Below, piece by piece: positions 26,282-35,958 of a stretch of DNA of 64,000 nucleotides (position 1 is its first letter; each line of letters starts with the position of its first letter). Made by a program: the position numbers and the translations under genes. The notes under the pieces were generated by a model that did not search any database, was not told where the DNA came from, and saw only the letters and a program-made list of their open reading frames with translations. Source of the stretch: Desmonostoc muscorum FACHB-395 (GTDB lineage: Bacteria > Cyanobacteriota > Cyanobacteriia > Cyanobacteriales > Nostocaceae). The DNA is taken from NCBI RefSeq assembly GCF_014698035.1, contig NZ_JACJSF010000006.1:1-64000 (forward strand), written 5' to 3'.

Positions 26282-27565
26282 CTATTTGGTGAGAACCGCG
26301 ATCGCCTTGTCTACAGCTTGCAAGGCAGTGTTTACTTCCGCCTCTGTGACAATTAACGGTGGCACAAACCGGACGACTTTTGGCCCGGCTGGTACTAGTA
26401 ATACACCTTCTTTGATGGCAGCATTGACAATATCTGCTGCGGTTAATTGGATATCGGCTCGCAACTCCAAACCGTTGATTAAACCCCAACCCCGAACTTC
26501 GCCAATTTGCTGAGGATATTTCGCTGCGATCGCTCTCAACCCAGATCGCAACTGTTCACCCCTGTCTTGCACATTCTGCAAAATATTTTCCCGTTCCAAT
26601 GTCTGGCAAACACTGAGTGCTACACCACACACAAAAGGATTGCCGCCAAAAGTGCTGGCGTGTTCCCCTGGCTGAAAAACATCGCAGAATTTCTTACTCA
26701 TCATTGCACCGATAGGGATACCGCCACCTAAGCCTTTGGCACTGGTGAAGATATCCGGCTCAACGCCAAGATGTTCGTAAGCCCATAATTTGCCACTGCG
26801 CCCCATACCAACTTGCACTTCGTCAAAAATCAATAAAATGCCAGTTTCATCGCAAATCTGCCGGAGCTTTTTGAAATAAGCAACATCTCCCGGACGCACA
26901 CCGCCTTCTCCCTGCAATGGCTCAATCAGAATTGCCGCTACCCGGTAATCACCTTCATCCAACTCACTAATCGCCACTTCCACAGCGTTAATATCGTTGT
27001 AATTTACGTAGTAGAACCCAGGAACCAAAGGATCAAAATACTTTTGATATTTCGGTTGTCCTGTAGCGGTAACGGTGGCCAAAGTCCGCCCGTGGAAACT
27101 GGCATTGGCGGTTAAAATAATTGGTTTTTCAATGTCTAATACTGTGTGGGCATATTTCCGCGCCAGTTTAATTGCAGCTTCGTTAGCTTCAGCTCCAGAG
27201 TTGCAGAAAAATACGCGATCGGCACAAGAATGTTCAACAAGCCATTTTGCCAATTCACCTTGTTCAGGAATATAGTACAAATTAGAGACATGGTGCAGCT
27301 TCTGAATTTGGCGTGTTACCGCTTCTACCATAACTGGGTGGGCGTGTCCCAAAGTGCAAGTGGCAATTCCCGCTACAAAGTCCAGATATTCTCGCCCCTG
27401 TGTATCCCAAACCCGGCATCCAGCACCCCGTTCTAGAGCTAAAGGAAACCGACCGTAGGTAGACATGACAGCTTCATTGAAGCTATCTGCATCAAAGGGA
27501 CTAGATGCTACAGACCCTGAATCTGGGGAGATGGTGGCTTGGTCAACGAGAGTTTGTAGGCTCAC
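26282..27565 (-). CDS. argD: Acetylornithine aminotransferase
   Basis: The 427-residue PLP enzyme converts N-acetylglutamate semialdehyde to N-acetylornithine in arginine synthesis. Family marks include GAGCRVWDTQGREYLDFVAG, FFCNSGAEANEAAIKLARKY, FDEVQVGMGRSGKLWAYEH and the PLP lysine in TSAKGLGGGIPIGAM, plus HASTFGGNPFVCGVAL. Length is normal, with an N-terminal extension of about 25 residues. It stands alone on the minus strand. Arginine made here can feed cyanophycin synthesis by the cphA product at the end of the window. Confidence 0.96.
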   Translation of the reverse strand: MSLQTLVDQATISPDSGSVASSPFDADSFNEAVMSTYGRFPLALERGAGCRVWDTQGREYLDFVAGIATCTLGHAHPVMVEAVTRQIQKLHHVSNLYYIPEQGELAKWLVEHSCADRVFFCNSGAEANEAAIKLARKYAHTVLDIEKPIILTANASFHGRTLATVTATGQPKYQKYFDPLVPGFYYVNYNDINAVEVAISELDEGDYRVAAILIEPLQGEGGVRPGDVAYFKKLRQICDETGILLIFDEVQVGMGRSGKLWAYEHLGVEPDIFTSAKGLGGGIPIGAMMSKKFCDVFQPGEHASTFGGNPFVCGVALSVCQTLERENILQNVQDRGEQLRSGLRAIAAKYPQQIGEVRGWGLINGLELRADIQLTAADIVNAAIKEGVLLVPAGPKVVRFVPPLIVTEAEVNTALQAVDKAIAVLTK

Positions 27566-27876
27566 TACCGCTCCTCCTGAAAGTTTTTCATTATATAGTT
27601 ATTTACTAGTTTCCTAGAAATCCCTAAAAAATACTTTTTATTTATCACAATTCGGACTTCTTCTTAGAGTAACGCTTATATAACCTTGGCGGTGGTGAAA
27701 AAACTTTGGACTTGAACACTTGTGCAAGAGTCTGAGCGATAGCCAATTTGCGTAGATGTAGCCCAAACTAGGCATCGCAAGTCTTGGGTAAAGTCTAGAG
27801 ATTTTTTTCTCACTGATGTTCAAGCTTGACTAGTCAAATGTCAGCCTTGGACACATGATGAAATCTCTACTGAGAA

Positions 27877-28104
27877 TTATTTCTCCGTGATTTTTAGCTC
27901 ATCAATATTCCAAAAAGTTGGACTTAAGGCAGAAAACTTGATGGGATTGACACGTTCACGCACTGCATGAAACAAGATTGGGTTTACAAGGCAGAATATC
28001 GGCAATTGTTCTGAAAAGATTTGCTGGAATCTGCCATAAATTGCCTTGCGCTTGCTCTGATCTAAACCTCGTCTACCTTGAGAACCGTAGTTTTGTAGCG
28101 ACTG
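27877..28104 (-). pseudogene. C-terminal fragment of a family 5 peptide-binding protein gene
   Basis: The minus strand reads LDQSKRKAIYGRFQQIFSEQ, then LPIFCLVNPILFHAVRERVN and FSALSPTFWNIDELKITEK, then stop. This aligns along its length with the ends of the two solute-binding proteins at 54604 and 56614 (for example TKRKEIYAETQRITQENLP and FWNIHEIKVTD). An in-frame stop (TGA) lies just upstream near 28115, and about 500 residues are missing. It is a relic and not a gene. The preceding stretch 27566-27876 holds a degenerate GC-rich repeat at 27750-27778 and nothing else. Confidence 0.85.
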
Positions 28105-28185
28105 TCTTAAAAGTCAAGTGCGATCGCGTAACCCAACATAAATAAGGTGGTAATGTTGGGTTGCGTTTCACTCCACTCAACCTAC

Positions 28186-28326
28186 TAGCACGGCAAGCCT
28201 AAAATATTGGGTTCAAACAATCTAGAAAATCCAACAACAAAAAAATATTCTCTGATGACTCAACCCAACAAATTAAGCTTGCCGCGCTACTACGTCCAAT
28301 GCACTATTTTAGTCTTGCCACACTAC
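28186..28326. mobile_element. MITE-like element, with a third copy of its end
   Basis: TAGCACGGCAAGCCTAA near 28186 and the reverse complement of the sequence ending at 28289 (TAGCGCGGCAAGCTTAA) are terminal inverted repeats that run on through TTGGGTT. A third end, TAGTGTGGCAAGACTAAAA on the minus strand at 28307-28326, follows immediately. This suggests two overlapping or tandem insertions. Confidence 0.65.
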
Positions 28327-28341
28327 TACGATGGTATATGT

Positions 28342-28377
28342 TTTTACCGGAGTCTCTAGTTATAGTGTCCGGTAAAA
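28342..28377. terminator. Hairpin after the DUF4347/RTX gene
   Basis: TTTTACCGG at 28342-28350 and CCGGTAAAA at 28369-28377 form a perfect 9-bp stem with an 18-nt loop. It lies 35 bp after the stop of the large minus-strand gene. It is a likely end of transcript, with a short U/A-rich flank. Confidence 0.6.
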
Positions 28378-28411
28378 GTGTATTCCCGCCATACTATGCT
28401 AAATCTGAGTT

Positions 28412-31400
28412 CTAGACAAAAACATTACCACCAACTACTAGATTTGTCGCTGTGAAATTATCTAAAGTTGCGAAGGTGTAAAAAGAATAATAACCAAGGA
28501 CTTGAACTAGTGTAGAAGTACCCGATTGCACAAATTGTAGATTGCCATCTAAGATGGGGTTGCTGGTACTGTAGCCCCGACTCTTAAACAGGTCAGTGAA
28601 GACTAACTTATCCTGGTTCCGATCAAAGTCAGTGATTGTATCATCAGAATCACTCAAACTTTGGTAGATGAACTGGTCATAACCGCTCCCGCCAGTCAAG
28701 GTATCGCTACCTGAACCACCAATAAGAATATCATTGCCAGCACCACCAAGAAGGCTATCATTTCCAGCACCACCGAGAAGGCTATCATTACCTAGACTAC
28801 CAAGCAGGGTGTCGTTACCTTCACCACCCCGTAGTAGGTCGTTGCCACTCTTGCCATCAATGCGGTCATTTCCCCCTTGACCATTAATAACATCAGCTGA
28901 GTTGTCAAAGCCATTGACATTGTTGTTTAGGTCATTAAAAAAGGTGACTGTATTTTTGTTGAAGATGGTGCTTTGGGTAGAGTTGGCATTAAAGACATCA
29001 AAGCTGTCACGAATTTTGGTTTGCCCATCAAACAGGATATTGCCAATACTGGAGAGATTGTCTAGGTTTTCTAGGGGAAAGTTTTGCAGAATAACTTTGT
29101 CATCATCCACTCCTTCAAAGGTGATTTCCAGATTGTTACTATTCTGGGTAAGTAGCATATTTCGAGCAGTCAATCCAGCCCCTTGAAATTTCAGGGTATC
29201 CAATTGGCCAATGATTGCTGCTGACGGATTTGAGCCTTTACCTAACCCACCGAAGTCGGTAATGGTATCAACACCGTCACCTAAGTTGTAAACAAATTTA
29301 TCCTTGCCACTGCCACCAGTTAAAATATCGTTGCCTTGATTACCTGCAATAATGTCGTTCCCAGCTTTAGCATAAATTATGTCAGCGTAGTTGTTGCCCA
29401 CTAGATTATCAGCGCCACTAGTTCCAATCAAACCGTTGAACTCTAATGCACCAATATCAACTTTACCCTCAGATATTCTGTCAAATCCGATGCCGCGCTG
29501 GTCTGTTATAATATCTACCGGAATCAGGGCATTGTTACCAGCGTTAATGGCGGGGCTATCTTCAAATAATGCATGGGTAAGGGTTGTACCACCGTTATTT
29601 TGCAATGGGCTAAGTTTGGGATCGATTGGGTTGGTGCTGTTGCCAACGATACTGCTACTGCTAGTAAAACCAGTGCTACCAGTGTTATCTCCAATCAGGT
29701 TATTACCGTCATCGATGAAGTCGCCGGAAACGTCGGGGTTGATATCACCGCCATAAAGATTCCTGTTGTTGAAGTTGCCTGCAATGATGGTGTTCCCAAC
29801 GTTGATAGTCCCACCACCAGAAACACCTCCACCAGTGCCGCCTCCCCAGTTGTAAAGGTCTTCTGCGGTGTTATTAGTAATCGTGGTGCTGTTCAGATTG
29901 AGGATACCTGAGCTAGAGATGCCGCCGCCGTTCCCTCCACTTGCCTTATTGCCAGAGACAGTACTGCTGGTGATGTTCAAGATACCTGAGTTAGATATGC
30001 CACCTCCAGAAAGTGCTGAATTACCAGAGATAGTACTATTACTCAAGCTGACACTGCCAGAGTTATAGATGCCGCCACCGTAGGACGGGTAAGGGTCAGG
30101 CCCATAACGATTCAGACCACTGGCGGAAGCCCCATTACCAGAGATAGTGCTTCCTATTATGCTGAGAGTACCTGTGTTGAATATGCCACCACCGAAGGCA
30201 GAGGAGTAACTGATAGATGCACCATTACCAGAGACAATGCTGTTAGTGAGGCTGAGGTTGCCTTTGTTAAATATGCCTCCACCGAAGGATGAGCCACTGT
30301 TATTAGAGACAGTGCTGTTAGTGAGGCTGAGAGTACCTTTGTTAAATATGCCGCCTACTGCTCCCTTATTGCCAGAGACGATGCTTGCCGTCAAGTTAAG
30401 GCTAGTATTGTTATTAACCAAAATACTGCCAAACGCATCGTTAGCATTAGCAATCTTCAAGCCATTAATGTTAGCATCTGTGCCTGTTCCTGATATCTCA
30501 AACACGCCAGAGGCATTATTTCCACTCAAGGTAAGGTTTGCTGCCCCAGTCCCCAAAAGGGTAATATCATTGGTGATTGTGAGTTTATCGGTGGTGAGGG
30601 TGATAATATCTGGAGTTTTATCACCAAAAACTCCTGCAAAGGTAATAATATCTGCCCCAGCAGTAGCATTAGCATTGAGGATAGCTTGCCGCAACGACCC
30701 ATCTCCAGAATCGTTGGTATTAGTCACGACTAAATCATTGGCTGCGATCGCTACTGTGGCGGTATAATTCACATTATCGATTTGGTAAGCCGAATCTGCT
30801 GCCAAGTTGAGAGTCAGATTTTCCGCCGCTTCTGCCTGAATATCGTTGACAGGTATCAAAGTGATATCTACATAGCTTTGCCCATTAGCAATCACGATAC
30901 TGTTGCCGATGACAGGTTTGCCACCCACGCTTAGGTTGTAGTCTGCAATACTCGCATTGCCATTGGCAGAGAAGTTGACTGTTAATGCCCCATTGCTGTT
31001 GCTGCGGCTAACGCGATAAGTACCACTATTCCCACTGTTTTCATCAGCAGTGTTATCAGTGGCGATGATGCTGATGGTGGGGACGAGGGGATTGGGATTA
31101 TCAGGTGGCGTAATTATACTAGGCTGGACTTCATAAGCACCAGTATCAACTGCAACGCCGGATATCCTGTCAAATCCAGCGCTTCTTTGATCGGTAGTTA
31201 CACCAGGAGGAACTAGGGAATTATTGCCAGCATTAAGAGCGGGGCTATTTGCAAGTAAGGCGTGAGTAAAGGTTGCACCACCGTTATTTTGCAGCGAACT
31301 GAGTTTTGGGTCAATGGGGTTGGCGGTTGTGCCAATGAGAGTGCTGGTGGTAAAGCCAATACTACCAGTGGCATCGCCAATCAAGTTATTGCCAAAGTCA

Positions 31401-33019
31401 GTGACGCTACCGGACACGTCAGGTTGTATATCATCGGCAGGGGACTTGTCAAAGTTGTCTGCAATGATGGTGTTACTAACTTTCATGGGGCTACCATAGC
31501 TGGCAACACCCCCACCATTACCAACACCATTGCCATCTGAGTCGGCTGTGTTGTTAGTAATTGTGCTGTTGATCAGAGTGAGATTGTCGTTATTTGTGTA
31601 GCTGCCGCCATTATATATACCACCGCCTTCGTCATTGGCTGTATTGCCTGAGATGGTGCTGTTAGTTAGAGTAGCTGAACCACCAAAATAAGTACCATCA
31701 TCTGCGTTAACGACACCACCGCCGTTATAGTTTGCCTTATTGCCAGAGACAGTACTTGCCGTTAGGTTGAGAGTACCGCCTTGATTGTAGATGCCGCCGC
31801 CATAGTTTGCCGTATTGCCAGAGACAGTACTTGCCGTTAGGGTAAGATTACCAGTGTTTGCGTTGGAACCGTCATTATAGATACCACCACCGAAGTCACC
31901 CGTATTGCCAAAGACACGACTTTCTCTAAGGCTGAGGATGCCACCGTTATAGATTCCGCCTTTGGTATTACCAGAAACACTACTTCCCGTCAGACTAAGG
32001 ATGCCGTTATTAGAGATGCCGCTTTCCTGTGTATTGCCAGAAACACTGCTTCTTGTCAGGCTGAGAATGGAATTTGAATTTACTTGAATACCGCCGCTAG
32101 CGATCGCCAAACCATCAATACTAACACCTGTCGCTGTTCCCGATATCTCGAATGCTCTGGAGGCATTATTCCCACTCACAGTCAGTTTGGATGCGCCAGT
32201 TCCCAGGATAGTAACATCATCGGTAATGGTGAGTTTTCCAGAGGTGAGGGTTATTACATCTGGGGTAGCATCAGTAAAGATTTTCCCAAAGGCGATCGTA
32301 TCATCCCCAGCAGTAGCATTAGCTAAGTTAATAGCTTCCCGTAAGGTAGTGACATGATTATTCGGATTCCCATCATCTGCATCCCCGGTACTATTTACTG
32401 TAAAGGTTGCCAAGACTCCTGTATAAGCTTTCTGCGCCGTTTCTGTAAACGCTAAAGTTACTTCCATATCACTGGTGCGAACTTCCAAATCCCAATTACC
32501 GCCTAATGCTGCATTGCCTGTAAGCTGACGGGAAGCGGCAATATTCGCTCCTGTAAGTTGGTGCAGTTTGGCAATAAATTCTGCCCCCGCATCACCATCA
32601 GCTACGTTACAACCATAGATGAGTAATTTAGCTGGAGATTCTGTAGCAGATTCAACCGATAACCCAACGGTTTTTGATGAGGCGGTAAATATTTTCTGCC
32701 ACTGTTGTAGTTGCTGAGTATATTCATCAAGGGTATCAAGTCCCAAACGGGTGTTACCCAGTTGCAAGCTACCAGGAAGACCGTGGCAAACAATATGAAT
32801 GCTGCTAAGATTCTGGTTGGCACGAGTTGCCAAAACCTCTGTAATTTGCTCAACACCGTTCTGTGTTGGATCGATTACGAACACATCAGCGTTGGAAATA
32901 ACACCTTTGACTAAACTCTGATAGTCTTCCACCGCCATGTCGATAAAGACCAGGTTGCGTGTGTAATGTGTGGGAATTAAGGAATTTACTTGGAAGTATG
33001 GAGTACGTAGCGTTGCCAT
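28412..33019 (-). CDS. Large DUF4347 / beta-helix / Calx-beta / RTX repeat protein
   Basis: The 1535-residue protein starts with a DUF4347 domain (residues about 25-200; IHIVCHGLPGSLQLG, LLIYGCNVADGDAGAEF). A CSLREA-type start (VTTLREAINLANATAGDD) and a parallel beta-helix of SGNT/STVSGN repeats follow. A Calx-beta unit lies near 650-740. A second CSLREA start (GDGSLRQAILNANATAG) and a second beta-helix follow near 760-1190. The end carries two RTX calcium-binding arrays (near 1200 and 1380-1470, GGAGNDSLLGGAGND). There is no N-terminal signal peptide. C-terminal RTX with no signal suggests type I secretion, but no transporter genes are nearby. It is probably a surface or extracellular protein with internal duplication of the helix half. 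The exact role is unknown. Confidence 0.92.
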   Translation of the reverse strand: MATLRTPYFQVNSLIPTHYTRNLVFIDMAVEDYQSLVKGVISNADVFVIDPTQNGVEQITEVLATRANQNLSSIHIVCHGLPGSLQLGNTRLGLDTLDEYTQQLQQWQKIFTASSKTVGLSVESATESPAKLLIYGCNVADGDAGAEFIAKLHQLTGANIAASRQLTGNAALGGNWDLEVRTSDMEVTLAFTETAQKAYTGVLATFTVNSTGDADDGNPNNHVTTLREAINLANATAGDDTIAFGKIFTDATPDVITLTSGKLTITDDVTILGTGASKLTVSGNNASRAFEISGTATGVSIDGLAIASGGIQVNSNSILSLTRSSVSGNTQESGISNNGILSLTGSSVSGNTKGGIYNGGILSLRESRVFGNTGDFGGGIYNDGSNANTGNLTLTASTVSGNTANYGGGIYNQGGTLNLTASTVSGNKANYNGGGVVNADDGTYFGGSATLTNSTISGNTANDEGGGIYNGGSYTNNDNLTLINSTITNNTADSDGNGVGNGGGVASYGSPMKVSNTIIADNFDKSPADDIQPDVSGSVTDFGNNLIGDATGSIGFTTSTLIGTTANPIDPKLSSLQNNGGATFTHALLANSPALNAGNNSLVPPGVTTDQRSAGFDRISGVAVDTGAYEVQPSIITPPDNPNPLVPTISIIATDNTADENSGNSGTYRVSRSNSNGALTVNFSANGNASIADYNLSVGGKPVIGNSIVIANGQSYVDITLIPVNDIQAEAAENLTLNLAADSAYQIDNVNYTATVAIAANDLVVTNTNDSGDGSLRQAILNANATAGADIITFAGVFGDKTPDIITLTTDKLTITNDITLLGTGAANLTLSGNNASGVFEISGTGTDANINGLKIANANDAFGSILVNNNTSLNLTASIVSGNKGAVGGIFNKGTLSLTNSTVSNNSGSSFGGGIFNKGNLSLTNSIVSGNGASISYSSAFGGGIFNTGTLSIIGSTISGNGASASGLNRYGPDPYPSYGGGIYNSGSVSLSNSTISGNSALSGGGISNSGILNITSSTVSGNKASGGNGGGISSSGILNLNSTTITNNTAEDLYNWGGGTGGGVSGGGTINVGNTIIAGNFNNRNLYGGDINPDVSGDFIDDGNNLIGDNTGSTGFTSSSSIVGNSTNPIDPKLSPLQNNGGTTLTHALFEDSPAINAGNNALIPVDIITDQRGIGFDRISEGKVDIGALEFNGLIGTSGADNLVGNNYADIIYAKAGNDIIAGNQGNDILTGGSGKDKFVYNLGDGVDTITDFGGLGKGSNPSAAIIGQLDTLKFQGAGLTARNMLLTQNSNNLEITFEGVDDDKVILQNFPLENLDNLSSIGNILFDGQTKIRDSFDVFNANSTQSTIFNKNTVTFFNDLNNNVNGFDNSADVINGQGGNDRIDGKSGNDLLRGGEGNDTLLGSLGNDSLLGGAGNDSLLGGAGNDILIGGSGSDTLTGGSGYDQFIYQSLSDSDDTITDFDRNQDKLVFTDLFKSRGYSTSNPILDGNLQFVQSGTSTLVQVLGYYSFYTFATLDNFTATNLVVGGNVFV

Positions 33020-33216
33020 TTTTTTACTTCAAGCTAAGGTTTAAGGTTTTGAGGTCAACTCAAACTGACTGAAGCCTTGTCATTACGAGTTTTCACACAA
33101 TTAAGAACAGTAATAGGGAATTATTTTTACTATTAATTTCTTTCTTATCGTCACGCAAGTTGCTGCTTTTGTAAAGCGATGCAAGTATATAGTTTTACTA
33201 AATTGCTAAAGTCACT

Positions 33217-33361
33217 AAGGGACTTCCAAATAAAAAAATGTCCCAAAACTGACGAAAAAACCATCTCTATTTCTCCTATCTCTGTGTTCTCTGTGGTAGC
33301 CTGCGGCAAGCCACTCCGCGTCTACGTTTATTTGGATAATTTATTTCTTGGAAGTCCCTAA
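33217..33361. mobile_element. MITE-like element with AAGGGACTTCCAA ends
   Basis: The left end TAAGGGACTTCCAAATAAA matches the reverse complement of the right end (TTAGGGACTTCCAAGAAATA). The interior holds a TCTCTGTG-rich segment and a GC-rich repeat (CCTGCGGCAAGCCACTCCGC). A solo copy of the end occurs at 21353-21368. In the rest of 33020-33778 I see only a short AAACCAAACT tandem at 33371-33398 and no gene. Confidence 0.75.
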
Positions 33362-33778
33362 GCTATAAAACATCTAAACCAAACTAAACCAAACTAAACA
33401 TAACTCTTGTCGGATGGGCAACATCAGCGCCCTAATGATGGAAGTTCAAGTTCAATGTGGGACAGCTTACTATTCGTGCTGAGTCCCTTCAAAACATAGT
33501 ATGTATAGCTGTCGTCGCTATCGGAGAAATCGAAAATAAGACTATAGGGACTGAAATAGCAGATTCAGTCTTGAGAATTTTGGAGTTTTACCCAGATTTA
33601 TCGAGCCGTTACTGAATAAGTCTTTAAGCTAAGTAACTCGTTAGAAGCGTTCTTATTCAGTAGCAAGTGGTCAATTTTATGCACTACTAATTACTCTTGA
33701 GTCGTCGCTGAAGACATCAATGATTATATTGATTTACACCCAGTTACTTGTCTTGATTTTATACATATCTCAAAGATT

Positions 33779-34837
33779 ATGCGAATTATACATATTTTGA
33801 ACCACGTTCAAGAAATAGGTAACGGTATTGTGAATGTGGCTGTGGATCTGGCTTGTTTACAGGCAAAATCTGGTTATGAGGTAGCGGTTATTTCTGCTGG
33901 TGGTGAATATGAGAAATTATTAAATATCTGTGGTGTCAAACATTACCAACTAGACCAAACTAGAAAACCGAACAGTATTATCAAAGCGGCTGTGCGTTAC
34001 CGGGCGATCGCAGCAGAATTTCAGCCGGATATCGTTCATGCTCACATGATGACGGGGGTAATTTTAGCACGTATTTTTCAAGGAAATAAATATACTTTAG
34101 TTTCGACAGTCCACAACGAATTTCAGCGTTCCAGTTTGCTGATGGGTTTAGCTGATAGAGTAATTGCTGTCAGCAAGGCGGTGCGGGATTCTATGGCAAA
34201 ACGCGGTATCCCAGAAAACAAGTTGCGGGTAGTATGCAATGGAACTTTGGGCAGCCCCCGCACCCGGCAAATCCAAGATTATCAACCTTTAGGGTTACAA
34301 CGTCCAGCGATCGCAACTGTAGCGGGAATGTATCAACGCAAAGGTATCGCTGAGTTAATCGCTGCCTTTGAACAAATTGCCCCAGATTTTCCCCAAGCGC
34401 ATCTTTATTTGGTAGGAAATGGCCCTGATAAACAGCTATTTGAGGCACAAGCACAAGCAACTTCTGTAAAAGAACGGATTCATTTTGAAGGCTTCCAGCC
34501 GCAACCTCAACGCTACCTGATATCTTGTGACATATTTGTGTTGGCTTCTCATCGAGATCCTTGCCCTCTAGTACTTTCGGAAGCTAGGGAAGCTGGAACT
34601 GCGATCGTTGGCACTCAAGTAGATGGGATTCCTGAAGCTTTGGATAATGGGCAAGCAGGTCTTTTAGTGCCAGCTAAAGATAGTAATGCTTTAGCTGGGG
34701 TTTTAGTGCAATTACTGAGTAATGCCGATATGCTGCATGAGTGGAAGAATCGGGCAAATCAAAACCTACAGTGGTTAAGTGTTGCCCGCGTTCATCAGGA
34801 AACACTGGCAGTATATCGTGAGTTAATTACAAAGTAA
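33779..34837 (+). CDS. Family 4 glycosyltransferase
   Basis: The 352-residue protein has the two-domain GT-B fold of GT4 enzymes, which transfer sugars from nucleotide donors to lipids, polysaccharides or proteins. The N-terminal half shows NGIVNVAVDLACLQAKSG and PDIVHAHMMTGV. The C-terminal half shows VAGMYQRKGIAELIAAFEQI, HLYLVGNGPD, the acceptor site DPCPLVLSEAREAGTAIVG with two Glu and VDGIPEALDNGQAGLLVP. It has no membrane segment and is likely peripheral. It stands alone with no polysaccharide cluster around it, so the acceptor cannot be named. Confidence 0.93.
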   Translation: MRIIHILNHVQEIGNGIVNVAVDLACLQAKSGYEVAVISAGGEYEKLLNICGVKHYQLDQTRKPNSIIKAAVRYRAIAAEFQPDIVHAHMMTGVILARIFQGNKYTLVSTVHNEFQRSSLLMGLADRVIAVSKAVRDSMAKRGIPENKLRVVCNGTLGSPRTRQIQDYQPLGLQRPAIATVAGMYQRKGIAELIAAFEQIAPDFPQAHLYLVGNGPDKQLFEAQAQATSVKERIHFEGFQPQPQRYLISCDIFVLASHRDPCPLVLSEAREAGTAIVGTQVDGIPEALDNGQAGLLVPAKDSNALAGVLVQLLSNADMLHEWKNRANQNLQWLSVARVHQETLAVYRELITK

Positions 34838-34938
34838 GGGGAATGGGGCATTGGGCATTGGGAATTGAGAATTAAGAATTGATTATTCCTCTTGTCGCCT
34901 CATGCCCAACTCCCAGTCATAGAGAATTATAGAAAGCG

Positions 34939-35598
34939 TTAATAGTGTAGCGATCGCTTTAATTTTAAAGCTACACCTAAAGCACCAAGGGCCACTACAC
35001 CCAAAACGTTCGTTGATTCAGGAATGGCTGTGTAATAAGATGCGACTCTAATAGGCCCATCTTTATCTGTTTGATCTGCTGCTATTGCTGGAATGATTCC
35101 AGCACCGGGTGCTAGATTTGGTAGTGTAGCGAAGGGATTGTAAAAAATGCTTCCGTTTCGGATTACACCACCACTAAAAGTAATAGTGCTACCACTGATG
35201 GTAATGTCTGTAAAAATATCCTTTAGATCGGGGTTATTAGATAAACCAATCTTTCCATCTCCATTTACATCTCCCCACTCTACAGGCTCATTATCAAATG
35301 CTGGAGTCGAATCGGGATTAGTATAGAACGGCGTTTTTAATTCAAAAACCAAGCTTTCTATATCGTATCCAGTGTTATTTAGAAAGTTATTAGCTACATC
35401 TGGCACACCATATTCTATTACTTGTCCTGGTTGAAAATCTGTAAGGATTCTTGGCTTTTTCGTGTTGAATATATCTTCATTCACACTCGTTACAATGGGT
35501 TCTACCAAGATAACGGCTCTCGCTGGTGTCAAAGACAAAAAACTAATTCCTGCTGCTCCTAGAAGAGACAAGGCTATTTTGGTTACGCTTGTAGTCAT
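34939..35598 (-). CDS. Secreted PEP-CTERM-like protein with a calcium-loop motif
   Basis: The 219-residue protein has a signal peptide (SLLGAAGISFLSLTPARA, cut near ARA-VIL) and a degenerate sorting tail: IPESTNVLGVVALGALGVAL followed by KLKRSLHY. The middle is beta-rich. The segment DVNGDGKIGLSNNPD resembles a dockerin or EF-hand calcium loop. It is probably exported and anchored through an exosortase-type signal, but the PEP motif is reduced to PES. The function is unknown. The region 35599-35958 upstream has no gene. Confidence 0.75.
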   Translation of the reverse strand: MTTSVTKIALSLLGAAGISFLSLTPARAVILVEPIVTSVNEDIFNTKKPRILTDFQPGQVIEYGVPDVANNFLNNTGYDIESLVFELKTPFYTNPDSTPAFDNEPVEWGDVNGDGKIGLSNNPDLKDIFTDITISGSTITFSGGVIRNGSIFYNPFATLPNLAPGAGIIPAIAADQTDKDGPIRVASYYTAIPESTNVLGVVALGALGVALKLKRSLHY

Positions 35599-35896
35599 AT
35601 TTCTGTCCTCTTCATATTGATTGAGAGAATGCTATATTGCGTGAGTTAAATCAAACAGCAAAACCTCACTTTTCAACTGCTATCTATTTGCTAGATAAAT
35701 AGCGGTTAATGTGTGTCTGCTCAGTGAGTTTACACATACTCGTATGTTGATTTATAAAGCAATTCTTGTAATGCTTTATCACAATAACTAGTAATTTCAC
35801 GCAATCTTTATCAAAAATCTAAATTAGAACTTATTAATTGACAAATTAGACAATGTGTGAATTTTAAATACAAAAATCTTTGCAACACAATAAATA

Positions 35897-35924
35897 GTAA
35901 TGGCGTACATCTGTACGCCACTAC
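35897..35924. terminator. Hairpin after the RND permease gene
   Basis: TGGCGTACA-TC-TGTACGCCA is a perfect 9-bp stem, extended by GTA/TAC across one mismatch. It starts about 35 bp after the permease stop codon. A related hairpin (core ACATTTGT) lies at 51758-51779 after an unrelated gene. Confidence 0.55.
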
Positions 35925-35958
35925 CGAAATACTTAGTTTTATGTAACTTATATGCTCA

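Noticed and set aside
28902-32326. Many plus-strand open frames opposite the RTX protein gene
   Set aside because: Repetitive coding sequence opens the other strand; the residues are low complexity with no domains.
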